Assembly (NCBI RefSeq): GCF_030253575.1
Contig: NC_080568.1
Location: 7,923,501-7,987,500, forward strand
DNA length: 64,000 nt
Reading direction: 5' to 3'
From: Rhododendron vialii
Taxonomy: Eukaryota; Streptophyta; Magnoliopsida; Ericales; Ericaceae
This document shows, piece after piece, positions 1 to 9,709 of the stretch (the stretch's first letter is position 1; every line of letters begins with the position of its first letter). The notes under the pieces were generated by a model, which made no database searches, had not been told where the DNA came from, and worked only from the letters and a program-made list of their open reading frames with translations. The position numbers and the translations under genes are program-made.

Positions 1-130
1 ACAAACAGAGACAGAGAGAGATAGAGGGACGATGAGAGTGAGAGATAGAGGGACTGAGGGAGACGAACAGAGAGAGACCTCAAATCGGACTCGGGAGGGA
101 TGATGGATCGCCGCTATCGCCTGGAGTGGA
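1..130. repeat. GA-rich low-complexity stretch
   Basis: The first about 130 bases are dominated by imperfect GAGAGA and AGAGGGAC motifs on the plus strand. No open frame of note is present. It may be the tail of a feature that starts before the window, such as a leader exon or a degenerate microsatellite, but nothing here decides which. Confidence 0.5.
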
Positions 131-204
131 GGAGTGGACTGGAGGGACGACAAAATGAAATGAAAACCCTTGCTGCTGTATATGTATGTGTATATATATG
201 AAAG

Positions 205-405
205 TGAATTTTTGTAATTAAACAGTACGGTTCGGTTAGGGAATCGGTTCGGGTATCTACTAAACCATACTCAAACCGATACCCGTTCGGTTATCCAAGG
301 CCTCAACCATACCCATACCCACGGGGAATTTTTCGGTTATGGTTCAGGAAAAAAATTCGGTTACGGTTTAGATATCCAACGGTTCGGTTCACTTTGCCAT
401 CCTTA
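205..405. mobile_element. hAT-like non-autonomous element, right-end fragment
   Basis: This stretch repeats GGTTCGGTT and its complement many times. It ends in ACTTTGCCATCCTTA, which on the other strand reads TAAGGATGGCAAAGT, the style of terminus seen on plant hAT-type MITEs (TAGGG-TGGCAAA). No matching left terminus is visible in the first 200 bases, so it is a truncated or half-eroded copy. No target-site duplication can be scored. The family call rests on the end motif alone. Confidence 0.4.
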
Positions 406-622
406 CCTCCCCCACTTTTTCTTTCTCCTTCCCCACTTTCTCTTTTTGTCGTATCGAATAATCCAAGATCAAGATTCAATGGATTTAGGTTGTTAGTTCT
501 TTGTGTCTCATTAATTAGGGCAAAGTCCACTTTGATCCCCTGTGGTTATCGCCATGTGCGGATACCCAACTTTCACAGTCAATTTCTTGATTTTCTATTT
601 CTGATTCTTTCTCTCTCTGTAG

Positions 623-864
623 AAAAGTTCAAGACACGTATTTGCCGATTTCATCCGAATTGTAACGAATGTGCTTTTCATCGGTTCGCCCATGGCGATG
701 CTGATATACAACGAGCCGGGCCCTTGCCTAACTCGCCCACCCTGTATAAGAGATGCTTGTGTGTATATTTTCATGATGATGGATCTTGCGCATACGGGCA
801 AGGGCTAAACCAAGAATTGATTCTACCCCGGGCTAACCTAAAATCAGTGTTTTCAATTATATAG
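623..864 (+). pseudogene. CCCH zinc-finger-like exon relic
   Basis: The frame starting just after a possible splice acceptor (TCTCTCTCTGTAG, ending at 622) reads KTRICRFHPNCNECAFHRFA, then HGDAD, and about 25 residues later LCVYFHDDGSCAYG. This resembles plant CCCH RNA-binding fingers, where KTRLC...CRFAHG and CVYFH..GSC.YG motifs recur. The spacing of the first finger is abnormal. The second finger loses its last Cys and His, because the frame continues QGLNQEL instead of the usual C.FAHG, so it is probably a dead fragment. No flanking exon was found. It could also be a chance resemblance in a short frame. Confidence 0.38.
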
Positions 865-990
865 ATTGTATCGGGATACATATCACATATCTTATTCATT
901 TGTTGGAAGAATAGGAATTTCTATTGTTCAGTTGAATAAGATTTTTGGAAAAGAGAGAATACTAAAGACAAGAGTGAGGAATTAGAGACT

Positions 991-1042
991 TGAACTCAAC
1001 CTTTTTTTTTTTTGGTTGATACAAAATAGCTCGAACTCAACC
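991..1042 (-). mobile_element. 31-bp LINE 3' tail with target duplication
   Basis: A run of 12 T followed by GGTTGATACAAAATAGCTC (1002-1032) sits between two copies of GAACTCAACC (992-1001 and 1033-1042). On the minus strand this reads as a short 3' end, GTATCAACC followed by poly(A), like the ends of plant L1 LINEs. It looks like an extremely 5'-truncated target-primed insertion. Because it is so short, polymerase slippage plus chance cannot be ruled out. Confidence 0.4.
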
Positions 1043-2153
1043 CTATTTATACTACTCCATGGAAGACTCTAGTACAAAGAGATTTTCATACACGATAAAC
1101 TTTGAGATAATTCTAGACTTACATATGTGACTAATTCTCACAAAAAATTCTAAATATTTCACAAAGGTATTCTAGAGTTTCTAAAACTAGATATTTTAGA
1201 GTTTCTAAAAACTAGATACCATTTATAGCTTCTTCAATAATATTTTTCTATCTTTGGGTTTTGTCGATTGAACTTAACTTTCTTGTGTCAAATACTAAAT
1301 TTAGTTTATGCTTCAACAACGTTAATCATAATTAATAGACAATTAAAAAGTAGATACACCTAATACCACCAACAAATTATGTTTACATTTAAAAAAAAAA
1401 TTAAGATGCAAAATATCAAGTCTCTCAATTAGGACCTATTACATTAAGATTTTCTGTACCCTTTAGAGATTATCACTTGAACAAATTTAATTCGAATTAA
1501 TGAGTAAATTGGTACTCAAACTCTATCGAAAAGAGTTGTATCCAGTCGTGAATGTATGTAGACGCACGGTGTAAGCAATTAGAGTTTGAAATGGATTCAA
1601 ACTCTCTCAACTGACTGGGTTCTGGAATATTCTCTACTGGGAAAGAAGATCAATGATCGCTAGAAAGTTTGTGGCGATCGCCAGATAGAATGGCGACATA
1701 TAGAAATGGTAAAGGTGGTTGTGGATCTAGACCAAAGTAAAGTGACGACAAACGCCAAGACTGGCAATCGACTATCAGTTTAGCGATCAACAGAAGTAAG
1801 TGACAATCGCCACTTCGGAAAGTGACTATTAGAGACAACAAAGGTGAAAAAGCTAGAAATGTTAAGAGAAGTGTATGAAATGATGTTCCAACCAATTTAG
1901 GTTCACAACCACTCAAGCTGTTCATCATCGAAAAATACCCAAGGTAGGCTTAAATACTTGTACGTAATGGAAATTGAAACATTGCTCCTCGAGGGCAATA
2001 TTATTGCACCTTGAATGGATGAAATATTGCACTCTTTATTAAACCTAATTAACTACACCCTATTCTGAAATTGCACTCTTTATTAATCCTGACGCGTGAA
2101 TCCTTCAGCCAACCAAAATTGCCATCGATAGCCCCACAACTTAGCAATGACCA
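1043..2153. other. non-coding A+T-rich spacer
   Basis: I see no gene here. The stretch holds A+T-rich DNA with short repeats (ACTAGATA, TTCTAAA) and, at 1640-1900, several GGCGAT/ATCGCC words that could be remains of an old retrotransposon leader. No terminal repeats or coding frames support a specific call. The last 50 bases may be the former leader of the nuclease pseudogene that starts at 2154. Confidence 0.4.
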
Positions 2154-2355
2154 ATGTCTGCATCACTAGATTCAGTAGCATTCACCATAAAAGCAGCAAA
2201 TCCACTTCCCAAGAAAAAGTTGTGTCAAAGTGGAATGTTCAGGACTTTTTCAACCTGTGCACCACAAATGATTTTCCGAAGTGTCCCTCTGATCATCCGC
2301 CCTCCCTCAGCATTAATATTAGCTGCCCGTCTCACCCCGTCCGATGCTCCACAAC

Positions 2356-2569
2356 TAGGGCTGCAAACGAGCCGAGTCGAGCCGAGTTTTGCCTTGCTCG
2401 AGCTCGGCTCGCCTTAGTTTTCCTCAACCCAAGCTCGGCTCGAGCTCGAATCGAGCCCCGAGCTCGAGCTGAAATATGTGGGCTCGAACTCGGCCCGAAC
2501 ATATATTCAAAAGCTCGAGCTCGGCTTGGCTCGAATGGCTCGTTCGGTACTTGTATGGGTATTGGTACA

Positions 2570-2600
<31 letters not shown>

Positions 2601-2801
2601 ATATGTATATGTAAGCTCGAGCTCGGTTCGAATGGCTCGTTTGGTATATGTATGTACTGTATATGGCAGCTCGCGAGCTCAATGAGCCAAGCATCAAGTG
2701 GCTCGAGCTCGTTCATTTGCTTGATGAACCGAGCTCGAACGAGCCATTAGCGAGCCGAGTCACGAGCCACTCGCGTGCGGCTCGGTTCGTTTGCTGCCCT
2801 A
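2356..2801. mobile_element. hAT-like MITE rich in GAGCTCGAGC, 8-bp target duplication
   Basis: The 446-bp element has inverted ends TAGGGCTGCAAACGAGCCGA and, at the right, the complement of TAGGGCAGCAAACGAACCGA. It is flanked by a perfect direct duplication TCCACAAC at 2348-2355 and 2802-2809. The 8-bp duplication and TAGGG-GCAAA termini point to a non-autonomous hAT element. The interior is a cascade of GAGCTCGAGC palindromes and holds a (TG)11 microsatellite at 2571-2592. It carries no coding capacity. It interrupts the nuclease pseudogene. Related GCTCGA-rich fragments occur near 8465, 10980-11503, 54080 and 56790. Confidence 0.9.
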
Positions 2802-3202
2802 TCCACAACGCTCTGAAGAATGGTTTGCCAATCTTTAAGAATTTCTCATGTGATATTTGCTGACGATCTCTTCATATTGAGTGGAGCTAGTCGGGAATCT
2901 TTACAGTTAGTTATGCAGACTTTGAAGGATTTCCATAGTTTTTCTGGGCTTCAACCAAATCTGCTAAAAAGTGCCATATACTATGCTGGTGTGCCTTCTA
3001 CTTCTAAACAAGTTTTTTCTGATTTGTTGGGTATTGCTGAAGGCCATCTTAATTACTTCCTCTGATTGTGCTGACTTAAAAGAGAAGATTTTGGCAAGAA
3101 TTCTTAGTTGGACCCAAAAATCCCTCTTCAATATTCAAACTTTTGTGTGCTTTCCTTTGGTCAGGAACAGAGATGAAGCATACTGGAGCGAAAGTTAGCT
3201 GG

Positions 3203-5064
3203 TCCAACCTTTGCTTTCCTAAAAATGAAGGTGGTTTAGGGTTTCGTTCTATCAAGGAATGGAATAAAGCACCCGTTAATGCAATGCAGGGTGCGCTAGT
3301 ATCTAGTTTTAGTTAATTTCATCGCTTAATTAGTTGCTTCTTAATTGCGTTTACTCATAAGGTATGTTTTTAGTGCTTTCAGGTAAATCGTGTGAATAAG
3401 GCATATTTTGACATCATCCATGGCCCGAGTGCGTCCAAGTACCCGAGGAACCAATGAAGACCCTGTCGGCCATTGAAAATCTAAGTATGGAAAAATCACT
3501 TTTCAAAAAAATATCGATTTTCGAGATAAAAAATGGCGGTAATTGATCCTTGAATTTTTCTAAGAGCAACTTCAAAATTGCAAAGTTTTATTCAAAGATT
3601 AAGGTCATGTTTTGAGCCATTTATTCGATAGAAAAGTGTGCTGTTTTCTGTTTTACACTAAAAGCTGGAGGTCAACATTTTGATTGGATTGAAATCTCAA
3701 AATTCTGGTAATGCCATTGTTTCCAAATGGGAGGTACTTCCTTATTTTCATTAAATAAATTAAAGTAAAGAAAAGGTAAAAGAAATGTTTAAAATGCAAT
3801 CTTTACTTAAGTTTAGAGAATGAAAATAAGATGCTGTGAAAGCTGATTTGCCCGAGCAGAAAGCAGATTTGCCCGAGCAGAACCTGTCATTGTCCGAGCA
3901 GAAGCAGATTTGCTGGAGCAAGAGGAAGGCAGCCAAGGCAGAATGCTGAGCTATTCAGCTCGGCATCGATGGGATGCCATGTTTTACATCGATGCCGAGC
4001 CCCTTAATGAAGCACTCTAAGGCCGTTGCCATCGATGCCGAGGGACTTAAGAGTGGATTTTCTGAGCATCTTGGGAATATTCCAGGTGCGGATCTCCGGA
4101 GTATAAAAGCTTATGTCATTGTTTTGTAAAAACAGGTAGATAGATTCAAGTACATTTAGATTTGCATACATAATTTTAGATCTAGATTTAGATTTGTGAT
4201 TGTTCTTGAGTGTTCTTCATTTTTTCAGTTTTGAATATTTCAATTTCTGTCTTTAGTTGTTAGTTTTTGATATTGTTGCCTTAATTAAAGTTGTTTCTTT
4301 TCTCCCGATCTATCTTAATCTCTAATTTTCTTCTAATGTTGCTTTTCATTATGTTAGTTAGATTTTTGCTTGCTCCTATCTCTCTAGATATGTGCGAGTA
4401 GTTTCAAGGGTTAGGTCATGAGGTGATTAGCACCTCATGGCTCGGGCAAAAATTGCATTTTGCACCCAATAAAGTTTTAAACTTTGAGTTGGATATTGAT
4501 GTGGGGTTCGGATTTGTTTGTCAAATTACCGAGGTGTTAACCTCTTTGATCATGTGTAGGTGGGAGCATCGCCTACCCACCACACATGATGCTTAGAGCT
4601 CTGTCGCTCGAGGTATTTGCCAAATGAATTCTAGAGCTAGCTTGGTTCTCAAATCATTTTATCTTCCGATTTGAGAACTTTAATCAAGTATCTTAAATTG
4701 TGTAATTGGGTGAAGAGTGTGATTTAGCTCGAGTCTTGAGTGTTAATAATTCCTAGACCTAGCCTATCTTTTCTCTAGTTAATTCGTTTTTAATTTAGCC
4801 TTTTCCACCGTTTAAAGTAAAACAAAGTTGGCTGTCTAAAAGCCGAAAGCCCTTACTTGCATCTACAAATCCGACCAAGCCATATAATTATTCCCTTGGG
4901 TACGATCTCGGATTTCCGGTTTATTATGCTTCAACCGACGTGTTAAGCCCTACGCTTGGGGTATTATTCCACATTATCATCGGAGTAATTGAAGCATCCA
5001 ACCTTTGCTTTCCTAAAAATGAAGGTGGTTTAGGGTTTCGTTCTATCAAGGAATGGAATAAAGC
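3203..5064 (+). repeat. perfect 68-bp duplication of LINE coding sequence flanking an insert
   Basis: Bases 3203-3270 and 4997-5064 are identical and encode SNLCFPKNEGGLGFRSIKEW plus NK. They bracket 1726 bp of unrelated DNA. A duplication of 68 bp is far longer than the 4-6 bp made by LTR-element integrases, so the insert more probably arrived during repair of a widely staggered break, or by template switching. Confidence 0.9.
3271..4996. mobile_element. LTR-like retrotransposon segment inside the LINE
   Basis: This 1.73-kb insert has no coding frame. It carries a TATA-like GAGTATAAAAGC near 4099, a long T-rich tract after it, and a 3' part (GATCTCGGATTTCCGG, then CGACGTGTTAAGCCCTACGC) that resembles the ends of plant Ty3/gypsy long terminal repeats. 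The final bases GGAGTAATTGAAGCATC look like the start of an internal region just before the priming site. I read it as most of one LTR plus a few internal bases. TG...CA ends and a 5-bp duplication are not seen, so the class assignment is inference. At 3840-3915 it holds four copies of a GCCCGAGCAGA-type word. Confidence 0.5.
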
Positions 5065-6972
5065 TATCAAAATGAAGCATCTTTGGGCTCTCAGTCTTAA
5101 AGCTGATACGTTATGGGTTAAATGGATTCATGTTTATATCCTTAAAGGTCAAAGTTTATGGGGGATTCAAATTCCTAGTGAGGCTTCTTGGATTGTAAGG
5201 AAATTGTTGAAGCTGCGTGATACCTGTCAGGATTGGATTAGATACATCGTTGGTGATGGCAGAGAGACGTTTCTATGGACAAATAATTGGCATCCTTTGG
5301 GTGCTTTGTATAAGAAGTATGGTGAGGCTGTTGTGGCTCAAAGGGGGAGAGCGTTAAGAACAAAAGTGGACTCCATTATTGATCAAGGTTTTTGGAAATG
5401 GCCAAGGAAACGCAACAGATTTATTATGGAGATTATTAGGGAAACCCCAGTTGATTTTTTTCCTAATCCATCCAGCTATGGCAAGGTTATTTGGACTCTT
5501 ACAAAGGATGGTATTTTTACAGCCAAGTCGGCTTGGGACTTGTAGGCATAGAAATGCCTTTCAGCCTTGGCATGCTCTTGTGTGGTTTGGCCAAGCAGTG
5601 CCAAGATGGAGCTTTATTGCATGGATAGCTATCTTGGGACGATTGTCTACCAAGGATAGATTAGTAAGCTGGGGTATGGAGGTCTCTCCTCAATGCTCTC
5701 TTTGCCAAAATGGGATGGAGTCTCATACACCTCTTCTTTGAATGCTATTTTTCTTCTATGATTTGGCAACAAATTTTAGCTCGGAATGGTTTGGATAGGC
5801 CTCTTCTACTATTATCTCAAGAGTTGGAATGGGCTGCCCAAAATAGGGAGGGTACAAGTCTTCGAGATACAATTATAAGTTGTCGTTAGCAGCTTCCATT
5901 TATGTTTTATGGCGGGAGCAAAATCTTAGGATCTTCCAAAACAAATCTAGGGATGTGAATGGGGTGACTTCCGAAATTTTCAACTCGGTTAGAGCTAAAG
6001 CAAGCTCTTGGTCTACCATCAAGTTTTCTGCCCAAAATCGTCAGATTTGTGATACTTGGTTGATGGACTCTAGTATTTTTGCACTTAACAATTCTGTGCA
6101 TGTTGCCTAGTTTTCTTAGGTTGGCTGTAGGCTTTGTTGTTTCTGTTATTTCGGGGGAATGCCCCTTTGTTCTTTTGTAGCTTTTTGCACTTTTGGTGGT
6201 TTAATAAATTTTGCTTACCAAAAAAAAAAAGAATGGTTTGCCCTCCGTCGAGACAAGCTGAAGCACCTTCAGCACTGCTCTTGGCTTCTGGAAATTAAAG
6301 GAAGTCGAAGGTATGAACTTTGGCATGAGAAAGTATTTGCGTCAACTTTACCATTTACGGAAGCTTCAAAGAGTGCAATGCAGTGGGGTGTACTCAATGA
6401 AGCAGTAGCCATGTGGATAAGTATAAAAGCATCACTGGCCGCGATGTAGGCTCTCTAGGGTTTGCAACACATGCAGAGGAGCGATTTGATTGGATGGGTG
6501 CCTCTCCGGATGGTCTTCTTGGATGTTTTCCAGGAGGTGGGATTTTAGAAGTTAAGTGCCCATATGATAAAGGGAAGCCTGAGATGGGTTTACCTTGGTC
6601 AACTATGGCGCCATTCTATTACATGCCTCAAGTGCAGAGTCAAATGGAGATTATGGACAGAGATTGGGTCGATTTGTATTGTTGGACACCAAATGGAAGC
6701 ACGATATTTCGGGTGTGTACATAGAGACCGTGATTATTGGCGATTGATTTTATGGGATTTTAAGCAAGTTTTTAGTGGGAAAATGTGGTTCCTGCCCGGG
6801 AAGCTTTGCTGCTAGGGATTGAGGAGGAAGTTGGATCATACAAACCGGAGTCAACACAGAATTAAACAGAGACCGGATTGGCAATTTCTGTGAGTATAAA
6901 GTAGGCGCTCTAGTGAGGCAAAATTATTGTGCAGGGAGATTGCTGGCTGGCCACATCGAATTTTACAGGTGA

Positions 6973-7252
6973 TATGATGGGCTTGGACTGGAAGGATCAG
7001 TGAGCTGCACTTTGTTTTGGGTTTGTGATCTATTAATTGGCTCCAATTGTATGTGCATGCAGCATGTTTGTCGACGTTGAGAATCAGTTTTAATTAGCTA
7101 TGCCATTTTATTTCTTTGTATGATACTATGATGTATGCTATCCTGATCGATCAGTATTTGCACTGTTAACAGAAATAAGAAAATGCTTGTGGAATTGAAA
7201 TCCGTCCCTAGTTTCTCTCTCAATCTTTTGTTCTGCCTTCTCTCTAGAGAGA
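6973..7252. other. 3' flank of the nuclease pseudogene
   Basis: A+T-rich DNA follows the inferred stop at 6972. It may be the former 3' UTR, with TTTATTTCTTTGTATGATAC near 7108. No poly(A) tract typical of a processed pseudogene is present, and no other feature was recognised. Confidence 0.35.
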
Positions 7253-8585
7253 ACAAGAATAATGAAAAAGTCATTTTTGAGTCTTACTTTTGTATGTTTC
7301 TGAATGTTTTTACTGTTCTGATTCCTCCCGTCAAGAGAAATCTCAAAAAGTAAATATTGTGATCAAATTCGAAAAAAAATATTTATCTGTTGAAATTATT
7401 CATTGTCTTAAAAAAATTCATTAATTTAAGAAATCACTCACATTATATTGAGCCTCAGCTGTGGTTGTGTCACTTTTTCTAAATTAATGTATCAATCCTC
7501 ACATTAATGTGAGAGAGGATGACATCACCCCACGTGTAAAGATCTCATAATATATTTTGTCAGGGCTAGTCCTCTCCAACACCATCAAATTTAACACTAG
7601 GGTTAGTAAAAATTAAGTCAAGATGAAATATTTGTTGGGGATGTGTTAAAATCATGATGAATTTAATTATGGCCAGAATCACAAAGAGACGAAGGTAAAC
7701 GATTCCTCCTTAACTCATCATCTTACATTTAACTTCTGTTGCTCCACAAATTCATGTAAAAATTGATGATCCGAACCCTACCTAAGTAAGTTTATAGGCA
7801 ATCATCCTTCCTCGGTAGCAGCAGAACTTTGATGATTCGACTCATTTTGATGATCCGATCGAACTGCTCGATCGACTTCTACACTCATGCAGGTTTTAGT
7901 ATCTCGTATTCAACGATGGGATTGCCAACTTAGTCAAGATGAATTGGTTGCGTTTGGGTTGAAAATGTGAATTTACAGAGAGATTTACAAAGCCAAAAAT
8001 ACAATTTCCATGGAGTTCTCTCTTGAACTCATTATGATCATCATGCATGTTTTTTTTTTCTTTTCGTTCGTAAATTCATGATCCAAACATAGACTAACGT
8101 TGTCATATTATGCAATCCCGTCATGCCGAAAACTTTTGTTCGAAATCACAATCAGTCTCTATTTTTGTTGGTGCCACTTTTCAACTATGAAAGACACACT
8201 AGAAGGGTGATTGGGAGAGCAGAATTAATTCCAGGGTGCATAAAAACGAATTTGGTTCCCCTAGAAATTAAGGGGTTTGGTATCTCATTTTCATTTCTAT
8301 TGCTAATTTAGAATCCGATTCGACTTTTGATGACTCCACGTATATGACAATTGATTTGGTCCATTGAAAATCACATTTCATTGCTAATTAATTTTAGGAC
8401 CCTAAACGGGCTGAATTAAACAAGTCAAATATTAGACTATTCAAATCCATTCTTTATGTATTTAGCGAACTCGAGTTCGAGCTCGGACTCAATAAAAATT
8501 TGACGAGGTGAGCTCGAGCCGAGTTTGCCGAGGTTTGAGTCGAACAAGACCCTGTTCACAAGCTTTAATGAGCCAAAAAAAGTGA

Positions 8586-8620
<35 letters not shown>

Positions 8621-8654
8621 CTTTTCATACAGCTGCACATAAAATTCTTTATCA
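7253..8654. repeat. 1.4-kb direct duplication, copy 1
   Basis: From AAGAATAATGAAAAAGTC near 7255 to CATAAAATTCTTTATCA at about 8654 the sequence is repeated, with many substitutions and small indels, at 9710-11156. Shared landmarks include CATTTTTGAGTCTTACTTTT, GAGGATGACA(T/C)CACCCCACG, ATTGGGAGAGCAGAATTAAT and a GCTCGAG-rich block. No coding frame is conserved between copies. It is a segmental duplication or an uncharacterised non-coding element; typical LTR ends were not found. A (TG)n(TA)n tract at 8585-8620 is unique to this copy. Confidence 0.85.
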
Positions 8655-9611
8655 AAAATCTTGATAAACCCAATTTCGCCCTTATTCCCCCATAAAGCAT
8701 TACGTAAATATTCATTCTTCGAGGATGAATATTTTAGTACCCCATTCTTATATTTTGGTCAAGATTTTTGTTTTATTGGGCTGGGCTGGTGGGCTTCGTA
8801 ACCATAGAAAGGTGGGTTCTTTGTAATAATGGTTTGTGGGTCATGTCATGTTGGCCCTTCTTAGAGAGGCGCAACCTAAAGACTGGAGGGTGTTTGGGAG
8901 CCCAACTCTTCTTAGATTTTGGATTGTTAATTCTAAATTTTTGGCTATAATGAGAACTATATATAAAAGTATTTGAATAATATGTGCTGAATAGATTTTG
9001 TACAAAGGTTTTGCGAGTGCAAGTATAATCAGAATTCGAAAAGCTCACTCAAAGATGATTTTCGGGATTCTGCATTCTCGATTTCATTTGTTATAATGCA
9101 TTTTCACGGGATTTCTTCCATAATCTGCTCCCTTTATTGTCCTTTGCACAAATAATTTAGGAAGTCGATCAAAAGATCCATATTCTTTTTCGACATCGGA
9201 ATTTCACACATGTCGAAATTGCATAGACCTTGAGTCTGCCAATCTTACTTGTACAATGCAAGACCATGTAATTGTTTGGCTCATTAATTTGACTTCAATT
9301 CAATTAGGCACCACATAACTTTGCCTCATATTCCAATAATTTGACTTTAGTACAACTGCAATCTTTAATCTCTTCATTACTAGAGTTGACTAGGAAACAG
9401 TAAAGTTTGCTACTCTATCTTTTCAACCTCGATCCATGAATAGTATGTCCAAAAAACAAAAAAAAAAAAGAGAGAAATTTCCATGACAAGGAGGTTGTAT
9501 TATAAAAAAGCAATCATTTTATTTTATGTTTTGTCAAATTAAACCTTTTTTGTTTCGGTCTTTTTTTGGGGTGTCTTTTATGATTGGTGTTGATGAGAGA
9601 AACTTAATAAG

Positions 9612-9614
<3 letters not shown>
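8655..9614. other. single-copy spacer between the two duplicates
   Basis: About 960 bp of A+T-rich DNA lies between the 1.4-kb copies. Short frames exist but none resembles a known protein. No terminal repeats or RNA-gene signals were recognised. Confidence 0.4.

Positions 9615-9705
<91 letters not shown>
9615..9705. repeat. (AT)45 microsatellite
   Basis: About 91 bases of uninterrupted AT dinucleotide abut the left end of the second 1.4-kb duplicate. Frames reading (IY)n through it are artefacts. The tract is likely to be length-polymorphic and able to extrude as a cruciform. Confidence 0.97.
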
Positions 9706-9706
<1 letters not shown>

Positions 9707-9709
9707 CAA

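Larger units (their letters stand above)
2830..6230 (+). mobile_element. 5'-truncated L1-type LINE (RT end, zinc-binding domain, poly(A))
   Basis: The element starts inside the reverse transcriptase at SHVIFADDLFILSG, which carries the FADD catalytic motif, so most of the RT, the endonuclease and ORF1 are missing. Downstream, SNLCFPKNEGGLGFRSIKEW leads into a long frame (4940-5545). Then come CSLCQNGMESH and FFECYF of the RT-associated zinc-binding domain, and a C-terminal ASIYVLWREQNLRIFQNKSR (about 5886-5950). Frameshifts separate these pieces. A 3' UTR ends in about 11 A at 6220-6230. The 12-14 bp target duplication GAATGGTTTGCC flanks it (2818-2829 and 6231-6242; two more A are ambiguous with the tail). 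It is inserted in an exon of the nuclease pseudogene in the same orientation. An LTR-like segment (3271-4996) interrupts it. Confidence 0.93.
2154..6972 (+). pseudogene. YqaJ/lambda-exonuclease-fold nuclease pseudogene, split by transposons
   Basis: Plant members of this family are nucleases with a restriction-endonuclease-like fold, often predicted to be organelle-targeted; Arabidopsis At1g67660 is a likely relative (from memory). Coding remnants lie at 2154-2355, 2810-2829 and 6243-6972. Removing the two insertions joins ...TPSDAPQ to RSEEWFALRRDKL in frame, the hallmark start of the domain. Downstream are STFSTALGFW (shifted frame), SRRYELWHEKVF, the catalytic stretch GASPDG...ILEVKCPY (Asp, then Glu-x-Lys), PQVQSQMEIMDRDWVDLY and CWTPNGSTIFRVC. 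A final IEFYR is followed by a stop. Frameshifts are visible at about 6258 (2 bases lost), 6411, 6720 (4 extra bases) and 6760, so the gene is dead. No intron interrupts the remnants, which would fit a retrocopy, but no poly(A) tail or target duplication was found. The first about 60 residues are basic and Ser/Thr-rich, as in a transit peptide. Confidence 0.82.

Noticed and set aside
2332..2750. Several overlapping frames of 69-121 codons
   Set aside because: They read through the GAGCTCGAGC palindromes and TG repeat of the hAT-like MITE; none is conserved or starts in a gene context.
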